A stretch of DNA of 52,399 bases from an uncultured Mycoplasmatota bacterium (GTDB taxonomy: Bacteria > Bacillota_I > Bacilli_A > RF39 > UBA660), in the NCBI GenBank assembly GCA_946490195.1, contig CAMLWN010000003.1:1-52399 (forward strand). The letters run 5' to 3'. The first letter of the stretch is position 1. Each line of letters begins with the position of its first letter. Position numbers and translations under genes: made by a program. Positions 27,683 through 35,380 of this stretch are shown here, piece after piece. The notes beneath the pieces are model-generated. The model worked only from the letters and a program-made list of their open reading frames with translations, did no database searches and was not told where the DNA came from.

Positions 27683-27709
27683 TCTGATTATGGTAGGAGG
27701 AGTATTTAT

Positions 27710-29857
27710 ATGAGTAAATTGAAAACAAAAATTAAAATCATTAAAAGAAATGGCAATAAAGAAGATTTTGATCCTGAGAAAATCAAAATAGCCATAAGAA
27801 AAAGTGCAGAAAGAGTGATGATTAAGCTTACACCAGAAGCTGAAAACGAAGTCGTAAAAATTGTTTTAGACTATGTTGAGACGGGTACAGGAGACTTAGA
27901 TGTCGCTCAAATACATAATTGTGTGGAGGCTGCTTTAGAGCAAGTAAATCCTTTGGTGGCTAAAAGTTACCGAGAATATCGAAATTATAAAAAGGATTTT
28001 GTTCATATTTTAGATAAAGTATATCAAAAAGCTCAAGCAATTAACTATATTGGAGACAAGGAAAATTCAAATACCGATAGCGCTTTAGTAGCGACCCAAC
28101 GAAGCTTGACTTATGGAGCTCTAAATAAAGAACTTTATAAAAAATTCTTCTTAACAAAAGAGGAAATTGAAGCTTGTGAAGATGGATATATTTATGTTCA
28201 TGATATGAGTGCAAGAAGAGATACAATGAACTGCTGTTTATGCGATATCGGAGCAGTTTTAAAAGATGGATTTGAAATGGGAAATCTTTGGTATAATGAG
28301 CCTAAAACTCTAGAAACTGCATTTGGAGTAATGGGAGATGTAATCATTCATACTGCAGCAATGCAATACGGAGGATTTACAGTACCTGAAGTAGACACTA
28401 TATTAGCCCCTTATGCAAAGAAAAGCTATGATAAGCATTTTAAAGAGTACTTAGAAATTCGTGGAGAAAAAGAAGATAAAGAGGGTAAAGCGGATGCTTA
28501 CGCCTGGAAAAAGGTTATTCGTGAATGTGAACAAGGATATCAAGGAATTGAATATAAACTAAATACCATCGGGTCAGCAAGAGGAGATTATCCATTTGTA
28601 ACATTCACTTTTGGTATTGAAGAAGATCCATTTGGACAAATGATTACAAAAACAATTTTAGATACCCATCGCAAAGGCCAAGGAAAACCAGGCTTTAGAA
28701 AGCCAACGCTTTTTCCAAAATTAGTTTTCTTATATGATAAAAATCTTCATCAAAAAGGGGGTAAACTTGCAGAAAGTTTTGACACAGCTTTAAAGTGTAG
28801 TGCAAAAACAATGTATCCGGATTACCTATCTTTAACTGGTGAAGGATATGTACCAGAGATGTATAAAAAATATAAAAGAGTAGTAAGCCCAATGGGATGT
28901 CGTGCCTTTTTATCACCTTGGTATGAAAAAGGCGGTATGAAACCAGCAGATAGTAAGGATAAACCCGTATTTATTGGTAGATTCAATGTTGGAGCAATTT
29001 CTTTAAATTTACCAATGATTTTAGCAAAATCACGTGAAGAACAAAAAGATTTTCATGAGGTATTAGACTACTACTTGGAAATGATTCGAAAAATTCATTT
29101 AAGAACCTATCAATATTTAGGAAAAAGAAAAGCAAGTATCAATCCAATCGCTTTTTGTGAAGGTGGATTCTATGGAGGACATTTAAAACCAAATGAAGCA
29201 ATTGAGCCAGTGTTAAAAAGTGCAACTGCATCTTTTGGAATCACAGCTTTAAATGAACTTCAAGAACTATATAATGGAAAATCTTTGGTAGAAGATGGCG
29301 AATTTGCTTTAGAAACAATGAAATATATCAATCAAAAAATCAATGAATTCAAAGAAGAAGACGGACGTCTTTATGCAATCTACGGTACTCCAGCAGAAAG
29401 TCTATGCGGTTTACAAGTTGAACAATTCCGAAAAAAATATGGAGTTGTTGAAGGAGTAAGTTCTAGAGAGTATGTATCAAATAGTTTCCATTGTGGTGTT
29501 TGGGAAGATATTACTGGAATTCAAAAACAAGATTTAGAAGAAAGATTTTGGGATTTATTCCGTGGTGGTCGTATTCAATATGTTCGATATAATTTGAATT
29601 ATAATACCAAAGCTATGCGAACTTACATTGAAAGGGCAATGGAAAAAGGATTTTATGAAGGCGTAAATTTATCACTATCTTACTGTAATAAATGTGGTCA
29701 TGAAGAATTGGATATGGATGTTTGTCCAAAATGTGGTAGTGATGATTTAGTAAAAATAGATCGAATGAATGGATATTTATCCTATTCAAGAGTTCATGGC
29801 GACACAAGACTTAATCACGCAAAAATGGTCGAAATTTCTGAGAGAAAATCGATGTAA
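27710..29857 (+). CDS. nrdD: Anaerobic (class III) ribonucleoside-triphosphate reductase NrdD
   Basis: NrdD reduces ribonucleoside triphosphates to deoxy forms using a glycyl radical, and works only without oxygen. An ATP-cone allosteric domain starts the protein (KIIKRNGNKEDFDPEKI, about 8-24). The large barrel follows (AYAWKKVIRECEQGYQGIEY; SFHCGVWEDITG). The C-terminal zinc site CNKCG...CPKCG and the radical loop RMNGYLSYSRVHGD end it; the radical Gly is in NGYL. ATG 27710 follows GGTAGGAGGAG by 8 nt; a longer reading from 27638 runs through the promoter. At 715 aa it is normal. nrdG lies 10 nt downstream. Confidence 0.95.
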   Translation: MSKLKTKIKIIKRNGNKEDFDPEKIKIAIRKSAERVMIKLTPEAENEVVKIVLDYVETGTGDLDVAQIHNCVEAALEQVNPLVAKSYREYRNYKKDFVHILDKVYQKAQAINYIGDKENSNTDSALVATQRSLTYGALNKELYKKFFLTKEEIEACEDGYIYVHDMSARRDTMNCCLCDIGAVLKDGFEMGNLWYNEPKTLETAFGVMGDVIIHTAAMQYGGFTVPEVDTILAPYAKKSYDKHFKEYLEIRGEKEDKEGKADAYAWKKVIRECEQGYQGIEYKLNTIGSARGDYPFVTFTFGIEEDPFGQMITKTILDTHRKGQGKPGFRKPTLFPKLVFLYDKNLHQKGGKLAESFDTALKCSAKTMYPDYLSLTGEGYVPEMYKKYKRVVSPMGCRAFLSPWYEKGGMKPADSKDKPVFIGRFNVGAISLNLPMILAKSREEQKDFHEVLDYYLEMIRKIHLRTYQYLGKRKASINPIAFCEGGFYGGHLKPNEAIEPVLKSATASFGITALNELQELYNGKSLVEDGEFALETMKYINQKINEFKEEDGRLYAIYGTPAESLCGLQVEQFRKKYGVVEGVSSREYVSNSFHCGVWEDITGIQKQDLEERFWDLFRGGRIQYVRYNLNYNTKAMRTYIERAMEKGFYEGVNLSLSYCNKCGHEELDMDVCPKCGSDDLVKIDRMNGYLSYSRVHGDTRLNHAKMVEISERKSM

Positions 29858-29867
29858 AGGAGGCAAC

Positions 29868-30404
29868 ATGAAATATCATAATATTACAAAAGCAGATATG
29901 TTAAACGGCGAAGGATTACGTGTTGTTTTATGGGTAAGCGGATGTTCACACGCTTGCCCAGGTTGTCACAACCAAATTACTTGGAATGCAAACAACGGTC
30001 TTTTGTTTGACGAAGATGCAAAAGAAGAAATTTTTGCTGAACTAGAACATGATTGGTGCGATGGTCTAACTCTTTCGGGTGGAGATCCTTTATTTACTTT
30101 AAATCGAGAGACTATTGCGAGCTTAGTTAAAGAAGTAAGAGAAAAATATCCAACAAAAACCATTTGGTGTTACACAGGATATACTTGGGAAGAACTACAA
30201 AAAGAGAAGAAAAAAGATAAAAATCTTGATGCGATTTTAAGCAATATCGACGTCCTATTAGATGGAAGATTCATTTTGCAACAAGCAGATGAAAAAATTC
30301 ACTATGTTGGAAGTCGAAATCAACGAGTAATAAATGTCCCACAAACTTTAGAAGAAAAGAAAATAGTTTTATATATAGATAATACTAAGGAGGTAGAAGT
30401 ATAA
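29868..30404 (+). CDS. nrdG: Anaerobic ribonucleotide reductase activase NrdG
   Basis: NrdG is the radical-SAM enzyme that installs the glycyl radical on NrdD. The cluster motif is CSHACPGCH (CxxxCxxC) at about residues 26-34, and the SAM-binding GGDP comes later in LTLSGGDPLF (about 69-78). ATG 29868 has AAAGGAGG 5 nt upstream; a longer frame from 29769 lies inside nrdD and is not real. The protein has 178 aa. Its stop overlaps the dut start (TAATG), giving a compact nrdD-nrdG-dut dNTP operon. Confidence 0.95.
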   Translation: MKYHNITKADMLNGEGLRVVLWVSGCSHACPGCHNQITWNANNGLLFDEDAKEEIFAELEHDWCDGLTLSGGDPLFTLNRETIASLVKEVREKYPTKTIWCYTGYTWEELQKEKKKDKNLDAILSNIDVLLDGRFILQQADEKIHYVGSRNQRVINVPQTLEEKKIVLYIDNTKEVEV

Positions 30405-30865
30405 TGCGAGTAAGAGGCTTTGAAATTGCTAAGGGATATGAAGATAAAGATATTCATATGCCAGTTCGCAAAACTAAATATGCAGCTGGCTATGACGTCG
30501 AGGCCGCAGAAGACACAGTAATCCCAGTTTATACACCAGGAATCAAACCAACATTAATTCCAACAGGATTAAAAGCTTATTGTGCACCTGATGAGTTTAT
30601 CATGCTAGTAAATCGTAGTTCTGGACCAAAAAAAGGCTTTTTAATGGCAAATAGTATAGGCATAGTTGATCATGATTATTATGGAAATGAAGGAAATGAT
30701 GGTCATTTTTACTTTCAATATTTTAATTGTTCTGATCATGAAATAATCGTTCATAAAGGAGATATAATTGGTCAAGTAATTTTCCAAAAATATTTAACAG
30801 TAGACAATGATGTCGCATTAAATAATATAAGAACAGGTGGCTTCGGAAGTACAGACAACAAATAA
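30404..30865 (+). CDS. dut: dUTP diphosphatase (trimeric dUTPase family)
   Basis: This enzyme hydrolyses dUTP to dUMP, keeping uracil out of DNA and supplying thymidylate synthesis. Motif 1 is AAGYDVEAAED (about 27-37), motif 2 NRSSGPKKGF (about 70-79), motif 3 IGIVDHDYYGNEGN (about 86-99), motif 4 KGDIIGQVIFQKY and motif 5 RTGGFGSTDN at the C-terminus. The Ser-rich motif 2 and C-terminal arm are intact. At 153 aa it fits a trimeric dUTPase. It is translationally coupled to nrdG, which makes metabolic sense. Confidence 0.9.
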   Translation: MRVRGFEIAKGYEDKDIHMPVRKTKYAAGYDVEAAEDTVIPVYTPGIKPTLIPTGLKAYCAPDEFIMLVNRSSGPKKGFLMANSIGIVDHDYYGNEGNDGHFYFQYFNCSDHEIIVHKGDIIGQVIFQKYLTVDNDVALNNIRTGGFGSTDNK

Positions 30866-30870
30866 GGGAA

Positions 30871-30897
30871 AGAAGAGCATAAAATCTTCTTTTTTTT
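30871..30897 (+). terminator. Terminator after the nrdD-nrdG-dut operon
   Basis: AGAAGA (30871-30876), 8-nt loop, TCTTCT (30885-30890) and a T8 tract. Confidence 0.78.
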
Positions 30898-30921
30898 CAT
30901 ATACTTTTTTAGGTGAAAAAT

Positions 30922-31530
30922 ATGAACGAATTAGAAATGGTCGAACTCCGTCATAAAAAAAGATTAGAAAAAGAATTCTCTAAACAAGATGACAAAAAAA
31001 TTAGTAAAATATTTACAAAAATTCTTTTAAGTATCATCTTAGTTTTAAGCTGCACGATTTATGTGAAATTAAGTCCAGAAAATTTAGAGTTTTTCAAAAC
31101 CCATGTATTAGAAAATAATTTGACTTTTACCAAAATCAATAATTGGTATCATGAAGTATTCGGTTCGTTTTTACCCAGTGTAAAAGAACCAGATACTCAA
31201 ACCGTGGCTGGTGAAACAAATACTTTGGTAAAAGAAAAATACTTAGATGGATATAAAATTTCAACAAAAAAAGGAAACAGTATTCTTTCCTTAGCAAGTG
31301 GACTTTATGTATTTATTGGAGAAAAAGAAGGGTATGGCAATGTTTTGATAATTCAAGGAGTAAATGGAGTAGACATTTGGTATGGAAATTTAGAAAATAC
31401 CAATTTGAAACTTTATGACTATATTGAAACCAATACAGTTCTTGGAACTGCAAAAGAAGATTACTATTATCTAGCTTTTGTTAAAGATGGAAATTTTATA
31501 ACCTATGAAGAATATCAAAATCAAATGTAA
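30922..31530 (+). CDS. SpoIVFA-like membrane protein (degenerate LytM/M23 domain)
   Basis: A 202-aa protein with a charged cytoplasmic N-terminus, one membrane helix (ILLSIILVLSCTIYV, about 36-50) and an outer domain. That domain looks like a degenerate LytM/M23 fold: NSILSLASGLYVFIGEKEGYGNVLII, then VDIWYGNLEN (in true peptidases this is HxH-type and catalytic). The metal ligands are missing, as in SpoIVFA, which anchors and inhibits the SpoIVFB protease. ATG 30922 has AGGTGA 5 nt before it. The next gene, a site-2 protease, overlaps its end, which supports the call. Confidence 0.72.
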   Translation: MNELEMVELRHKKRLEKEFSKQDDKKISKIFTKILLSIILVLSCTIYVKLSPENLEFFKTHVLENNLTFTKINNWYHEVFGSFLPSVKEPDTQTVAGETNTLVKEKYLDGYKISTKKGNSILSLASGLYVFIGEKEGYGNVLIIQGVNGVDIWYGNLENTNLKLYDYIETNTVLGTAKEDYYYLAFVKDGNFITYEEYQNQM

Positions 31531-32287
31531 AATAAACATTACAACTTATGTTTTTTTTCTCATTTCTTTTCTCTGTGGATATTTCAAAAATATTCTTTTC
31601 ATTTTTTGCATTGTTTTCTTTCATGAAATGGGTCATGTTTTTTTGATAAAACTTTTTCACTATCAAATTGTTAAAGTAGAGTTTTATCCATTTGGAGGGA
31701 TAACCGAAGTAGATAAACCGATTAATTCATCCATCAACAAAGAGTTACTTATTTCTCTAGGAGGAATTTTTTTTCAATTTCTTTTTTATATAATCATTAT
31801 GTTAAGTTATAAAAATTCTTTGATTTCTTTTGAAAATTACTCATTACTATCATTTTATAATAAAACTATTATGATTTTTAATTTATTACCAATTATTCCC
31901 TTAGATGGGAGTGTCTTTGTTCATACTTTCCTTGAAAAATTTTTTTCTTATCAAAAATCTTTTCGATTATATCAAATTCTTTCCTTTTTCTCCTTTTTCC
32001 TTTTTATTTTATATAACATATTTTTCTCAATTGACAATTATTTTATATGCGTAGTCTTATTTGTTCAATTGCTACTTGTTCAAAAAAGAAAAAAATATTA
32101 TATTCATCGGTTTTATTTAGAAAGATTTTTATATTCCTTTCCTTACAAAAAAATACAAAATCAAAAAGAAGAAGATATATCTGTATTAAAAAAAGAAACA
32201 CGTCATTTTTTTTATGAAAAAAATCGATATTTAACCGAAAAAGAAAAAATTATGGAACACTTTAAGATGGGAAGAGAAAAATTCTAA
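31505..32287 (+). CDS. SpoIVFB-like intramembrane metalloprotease (M50, site-2 protease)
   Basis: A polytopic S2P-family protease. HEMGH (HExxH zinc motif) lies in the second helix (about residues 41-45) and FNLLPIIPLDGS, the NPDG-like third ligand motif, is at about 125-136. The segment YPFGGITEVD is typical of the SpoIVFB group. In Bacillus, SpoIVFB cleaves pro-sigma-K during sporulation. The C-terminus is basic and cytoplasmic, as in SpoIVFB, but lacks a recognisable CBS domain. ATG 31505 overlaps the SpoIVFA-like gene by 26 nt. The substrate in this organism is unknown. Confidence 0.82.
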   Translation: MKNIKIKCKINITTYVFFLISFLCGYFKNILFIFCIVFFHEMGHVFLIKLFHYQIVKVEFYPFGGITEVDKPINSSINKELLISLGGIFFQFLFYIIIMLSYKNSLISFENYSLLSFYNKTIMIFNLLPIIPLDGSVFVHTFLEKFFSYQKSFRLYQILSFFSFFLFILYNIFFSIDNYFICVVLFVQLLLVQKRKKYYIHRFYLERFLYSFPYKKIQNQKEEDISVLKKETRHFFYEKNRYLTEKEKIMEHFKMGREKF

Positions 32288-32367
32288 AATTTAAAGTTTA
32301 TATTGTAAATTAATGGTTGACGTTTTTTAAGAAATATAGTAAACTTAATAAGTAACCACTTGGTGAT

Positions 32368-32458
32368 GGAGTAGTACTCAAGAGGCTGAAGAGGCGCCCC
32401 TGCTAAGGGTGTAGGTCGGGAAACCGGCGCGAGAGTTCAAATCTCTCCTGCTCCGCCA
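32368..32458 (+). tRNA. tRNA-Ser (anticodon GCT)
   Basis: A 91-nt class II tRNA: acceptor GGAGTAG / CTGCTCC, anticodon loop CTGCTAA, a long variable arm (GTCGG...CCGGC) and T-arm GAGAG TTCAAAT CTCTC, with encoded CCA. It leads a cluster Ser-Ile-Glu-Lys and lies 80 nt after the SpoIVFB-like gene. Confidence 0.95.
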
Positions 32459-32523
32459 TTAATAGTTTATAATCCATTTAATGGTTTATATATAGAGTTT
32501 TTTTCAAAAAATGAAAAAAATAC

Positions 32524-32552
32524 TTGTCAAATGCATTATTATAAGGTAAAAT
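32524..32552 (+). promoter_or_regulatory. Promoter before tRNA-Ile/tRNA-Glu
   Basis: TTGTCA (32524-32529), a 17-nt spacer and TAAAAT (32547-32552), about 20 nt before tRNA-Ile. Confidence 0.55.
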
Positions 32553-32573
32553 GTAATAGTCGATTGACAAAAT

Positions 32574-32650
<77 letters not shown>

Positions 32651-32661
32651 TTTTGTTTTTT

Positions 32662-32738
32662 GGCCCGTTGGTGAAGTGGTTGAACACACATGCCTTTCAC
32701 GCATGCATTCATGGGTTCAAATCCCGTACGGGTCACCA
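32662..32738 (+). tRNA. tRNA-Glu (anticodon TTC), prophage integration target
   Basis: 77 nt; acceptor GGCCCGT / ACGGGTC, anticodon loop CTTTCAC, and encoded CCA. Its last 28 nt (32711-32738) recur exactly at 40491-40518 at the far edge of the prophage. This is the usual pattern when an integrase targets a tRNA 3' end and restores the gene. Confidence 0.95.
32711..32738 (+). repeat. Left attachment core (28-bp direct repeat)
   Basis: Exactly matches 40491-40518. It comprises the T-arm, 3' acceptor strand and CCA of tRNA-Glu. The flanking bases differ on both sides, so the core is 28 bp. Confidence 0.8.
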
Positions 32739-32741
32739 TAT

Positions 32742-32817
32742 GTCTCCATAGCTCAGTTGGTAGAGCAACTGACTCTTAATCAGTGGGTCCAGAGTTCGAA
32801 CCTCTGTGGGGACACCA
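32742..32817 (+). tRNA. tRNA-Lys (anticodon CTT), copy 1 at the prophage left edge
   Basis: 76 nt; acceptor GTCTCCA / TGGGGAC, anticodon loop CTCTTAA, and encoded CCA. It differs from the copy at 40557-40632 by one base in the T-loop (A versus G). It begins only 3 nt after the attachment core, so if recombination was in tRNA-Glu this copy belongs to the phage. Confidence 0.93.
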
Positions 32818-32889
32818 CGATAGATTAAAACATTTAAAATGTTTTAAAGAGTTTAAAAAAATTAAAATCATAAGTTAACGTAATAATTT

Positions 32890-33795
32890 TTAAAACTCAT
32901 TAGAAGAAAGCACATTCAATGTGTTTTTTTCGTTATGTAAATAAAAATCAAGAGTAGTAGATTTTTTTGCATGACCTAATAAAGTAGATACAAAATCAAT
33001 AGGTTGTTTTTTATGTATTCGATAAGTAGCACAACTATGCCTAAACTCATGTTGTGTAATACTAGGTAATTTAGCTTTAATATATGCTTTTTTCTTATAT
33101 CTATCAATAGTAGTAGGTGCTAACGGAGTTAAACCTCCAAAAATAAAATAATCATTATTACAACAACCATATTTTTTAATATAATATCTTTTCAAAAAAC
33201 AAATTCTAAGACGCATAGAAACATCAATTTTAAACAATCGAACAGATGATTGATTTTTTGGAGTATCTAATTCCCTTTTTCCTTTTCTTTGTAAACTATG
33301 TACAACACAAATATATTTATTTCTTTTAAAATCTAAAAATCTTAACCCCATAGTTTCACTCGGCCTAGTGCCATAAAAAAACATAAAAGTAAAAAATTGT
33401 TTGAGAATAAAATCATCTAAATAAAATCTAAACTTTCTAAATTGCCAAACATTATATGTTGTATGATGACTACATTCAATTTTACGTTGAAAAGGACCAA
33501 CACACTCAACAATATTTTCCTTTAAATATCCAAGACAAACACAATATTTAATAAACGAATTAAAAGCATAATATAATCTAGCATTATACTTATTTTTATA
33601 ATTATATTTCAAAATATTATTTTGCCATTCAACAACATCTTTCTTTGTTAAAGAACTAATATCTCTACCGACAAAATGTGGAAAGATATGATAATTAAAA
33701 TCATAAGTTAACGTAATAAATCCTTGTTTTTTATGCCGATTTTTAGCATAGTTTTTAAATTCTTCGTAAGCTTTTTCAAAGCTCATTTTTTTCAC
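32890..33795 (-). CDS. int: Prophage tyrosine-recombinase integrase
   Basis: A 301-aa phage integrase. The N-terminal SAM-like core-binding domain is at about residues 1-105. The catalytic domain has Arg in GTRPSETMGLRF (about 145-156), HEFRHS (His-x-x-Arg, about 250-255) and LLGHAKKSTTLDFYLH with the nucleophilic Tyr near the C-terminus. It should catalyse insertion at the tRNA-Glu 3' end and, with a partner, excision. It reads leftward toward the left attachment core 150 nt away. The promoter at 33831-33859 and an AAGGAGTG site precede ATG 33795. It diverges from the repressor gene. Confidence 0.93.
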   Translation of the reverse strand: MKKMSFEKAYEEFKNYAKNRHKKQGFITLTYDFNYHIFPHFVGRDISSLTKKDVVEWQNNILKYNYKNKYNARLYYAFNSFIKYCVCLGYLKENIVECVGPFQRKIECSHHTTYNVWQFRKFRFYLDDFILKQFFTFMFFYGTRPSETMGLRFLDFKRNKYICVVHSLQRKGKRELDTPKNQSSVRLFKIDVSMRLRICFLKRYYIKKYGCCNNDYFIFGGLTPLAPTTIDRYKKKAYIKAKLPSITQHEFRHSCATYRIHKKQPIDFVSTLLGHAKKSTTLDFYLHNEKNTLNVLSSNEF

Positions 33796-33810
33796 TCCTT
33801 ATCCTATATA

Positions 33811-33859
33811 ATCACTTCCTTTATAATTAAAGTATAAGTGATTATTATTTTATTTACAA
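33811..33859 (-). promoter_or_regulatory. Integrase promoter with flanking inverted repeat
   Basis: On the minus strand, TTGTAA (33859-33854), a 17-nt spacer and TATACT (33836-33831). The inverted repeat AATCACTT (33811-33818) / AAGTGATT (33836-33843) brackets the -10 box and transcript start, a plausible operator. Confidence 0.55.
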
Positions 33860-33880
33860 TATTTTTTTAACACAAACACC

Positions 33881-33951
33881 AAAAATAATGTATGGTTAAA
33901 ATAATACACGAAAAATAATGTATTGTCAAGTGTTAATTTTTGTACTATAAT
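33881..33951 (+). promoter_or_regulatory. Repressor promoter and paired operator-like repeats
   Basis: TTGTCA (33923-33928), a 17-nt spacer and TATAAT (33946-33951) drive the XRE gene. The 13-bp word AAAAATAATGTAT occurs at 33881-33893 and 33911-33923, exactly 30 bp apart (about three helical turns). The second copy abuts the -35 box and both lie between the divergent promoters, as expected for repressor operators. Confidence 0.6.
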
Positions 33952-33974
33952 AAAAACAAAAAGGAAGTGAAAAA

Positions 33975-34208
33975 GTGAACAGATTAAAAGAAGCAAGAGA
34001 AAAAAGAGAAATATGGCAAAAAGATATCGCAGATTATTTAAAAATAACTCAACAAACCTATAGCGAATATGAACTTGAAAAAAGAAAAATACCATTATGG
34101 TTAATGATAAAACTAGCGAACTATTATAATACTAGTATAGATTACTTAGCAGGATTAACAGATGAAGAAAAACCATACCCAAGAAAGGAAACAAAAAATG
34201 AAATATAA
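33975..34208 (+). CDS. Prophage XRE-family repressor
   Basis: A 77-aa protein made of one helix-turn-helix domain: RLKEAREKREIWQKDIADYL, then ITQQTYSEYELEKRKIPLW and a final helix LIKLANYYNTSIDYLAGL, close to Cro/CI-type regulators. It lacks a C-terminal cleavage or dimerisation domain, so induction would not be by RecA self-cleavage. The start is GTG 33975 with AAGGAAGTGA upstream. It diverges from the integrase, with paired 13-bp repeats between. It overlaps the next small gene by 11 nt. It likely maintains the prophage state. Confidence 0.85.
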   Translation: MNRLKEAREKREIWQKDIADYLKITQQTYSEYELEKRKIPLWLMIKLANYYNTSIDYLAGLTDEEKPYPRKETKNEI

Positions 34209-34365
34209 TGAAAATTTTGTAAAAGCAGTAGCAATAACAGTAATAATAGTACAAATAATTGTTTTAATACCTATACTAAAAAATCATTTTGAAAATTATA
34301 TAAATGATATAGTAGATAAAAGAATAGAAGAAAAAGCAATAGAAATAATAAATGCAATAAAATAG
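34198..34365 (+). CDS. Tiny prophage membrane protein
   Basis: A 55-aa protein with one membrane helix (AVAITVIIVQIIVLIPIL, about 10-27) followed by a charged amphipathic tail (INDIVDKRIEEKAIEII). The ATG lies after AAAGGAAAC inside the 3' end of the repressor gene, so it is co-expressed in the lysogen. I do not recognise it. Expression with the repressor could mean superinfection exclusion or immunity (inference). A bidirectional terminator follows. Confidence 0.6.
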   Translation: MKYNENFVKAVAITVIIVQIIVLIPILKNHFENYINDIVDKRIEEKAIEIINAIK

Positions 34366-34368
34366 AAA

Positions 34369-34395
34369 AAGAAGAAAATGAATTCTTCTTTTTTA
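34369..34395. terminator. Bidirectional terminator between the repressor and rep operons
   Basis: AAGAAGAA (34369-34376) pairs with TTCTTCTT (34383-34390) around a 6-nt loop, with T-rich flanks on both strands. It would end the repressor transcript and the converging rep transcript. Confidence 0.75.
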
Positions 34396-34407
34396 ATTTC
34401 AATAAAA

Positions 34408-34494
34408 GGGAAAGGGTGGACTCGAACCACCAACAACGCTACCATTCGCGTTTATGGACCATGGACCAAGCTTATCCAGTTTAGCTACTTTCCC
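34408..34494 (-). ncRNA. tRNA-like structure with a long variable arm and a non-canonical anticodon arm
   Basis: On the minus strand an 87-nt element has a 7-bp acceptor (GGGAAAG / CTTTCCC), a D-arm with GCT/AGC and loop GG, a class II variable arm (AACGC / GCGTT) and a perfect T-arm (GGTGG TTCGAGT CCACC). The anticodon region carries a tandem GGTCCAT-GGTCCAT and cannot form a 5-bp stem with a 7-nt loop; only TGG/CCA pairs. CCA is not encoded, unlike the host tRNAs. It lies downstream of rep, before the shared terminator, so it may be the 3' end of the rep mRNA. It could be a decayed tRNA or a functional mimic. Confidence 0.5.
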
Positions 34495-34523
34495 ATAATA
34501 GAAGACAACTAGTCTTCTTTTAA

Positions 34524-35123
34524 TTAATCAAAAAAATCACTACCGATATGATACCTTACACTTGATACTTTTGCATTATGTGAGTCAACTAACTTAGTAA
34601 AGTACCATGAGTTACGTCTAAATGCGTCCCACATATTAATTTTACGAGCATAAGCTCCAATAACAGGCCATTCTATATATTCTCCAGGAGAATAATTCAA
34701 AATAAATTTTTCAATAGTCTCAACTTTATCGGATTCAGGAACATTTTCAGTAACTAATTTTAGGAATCGCTGTATTAACTTATCAGAATTTCCCTTAACA
34801 TCCTCAGGATTATACTGAAATTTATCATCATAACCAAAATGAACCAAATATCTTAAGCAACCATTCATACTCTTTTTTACTGGCTCAATCATGTTTTCTT
34901 TGACTTCTATTCGTTTAGATAAAGCAGAAATAGTACAAGCGTCTTTACGTCGTAAAACATAATGATAATGTGGCTTTTTATCGTTTCCCTCATCATCTAT
35001 ATCTTTATCGTGTCTTATATAAATTGTTTCTCCCTCTTGAGATAAATAAAATGATTGCTTATCATAATCAGGGTCATCCTCATAAATGACAATTGTAAAA
35101 TTTCTAAATCTTTTTGTATTCAT
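34524..35123 (-). CDS. rep: Rolling-circle replication initiator (HUH Rep, plasmid Rep_2-like)
   Basis: A 199-aa HUH-type endonuclease related to small-plasmid Rep proteins (pMV158-like group). Motif 1 is FRNFTIVIYED, the metal-binding HUH motif is KPHYHYVLRR (His-Tyr-His, about 51-60), and the region after YSPGEYIEWPVIGAYARK (about 145-162) holds candidate Tyr residues for the nick. The enzyme would nick one strand of the circular replicative form and start single-strand synthesis. ATG 35123 overlaps the upstream 67-aa gene. A candidate origin hairpin lies 260 nt upstream (35381-35421). There is no helicase domain, so a host helicase is presumably used. Confidence 0.85.
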   Translation of the reverse strand: MNTKRFRNFTIVIYEDDPDYDKQSFYLSQEGETIYIRHDKDIDDEGNDKKPHYHYVLRRKDACTISALSKRIEVKENMIEPVKKSMNGCLRYLVHFGYDDKFQYNPEDVKGNSDKLIQRFLKLVTENVPESDKVETIEKFILNYSPGEYIEWPVIGAYARKINMWDAFRRNSWYFTKLVDSHNAKVSSVRYHIGSDFFD

Positions 35124-35323
35124 AATTTTTCTCCTCTCAACTTTTTAAATAAATAATAAAAAAGAAATAGTAATAATATTAAAAAAGAAATAAAAATTGC
35201 AATAGATAAAAAACTAATAAAAAAATATTTAGCAATAGAAAAAATAAATTCTTTTTCTTCTAATGTTAAAGGCTTACCATTACCTCTAATAATAATCGGA
35301 ATATAATGAAAAGCAATAATCAT
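35120..35323 (-). CDS. Small prophage membrane protein before rep
   Basis: A 67-aa protein with one long membrane segment (YFFISFLSIAIFISFLILLLFLFYYLF, about 33-59) and a short basic tail (KKLRGEKL). The stop overlaps the rep start, so they are co-translated. It is not recognised; its size, charge and position resemble the small accessory membrane proteins of filamentous phages. Confidence 0.6.
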   Translation of the reverse strand: MIIAFHYIPIIIRGNGKPLTLEEKEFIFSIAKYFFISFLSIAIFISFLILLLFLFYYLFKKLRGEKL

Positions 35324-35380
35324 AACTAATTCTCCTAAATTACACTAAAAATAGTAAAAATCACTAATTGCACAGAATAC

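Noticed and set aside
27638-27709. N-terminal extension of nrdD
   Set aside because: It would translate through the -10 box and operator-like motif; the start at 27710 has a strong ribosome site and the normal NrdD beginning.
33850-34095. Minus-strand 81-aa hydrophobic ORF across the phage repressor promoter
   Set aside because: It is antisense to the repressor and its AT-rich promoter; the Phe/Leu-rich sequence is what AT-rich antisense gives.
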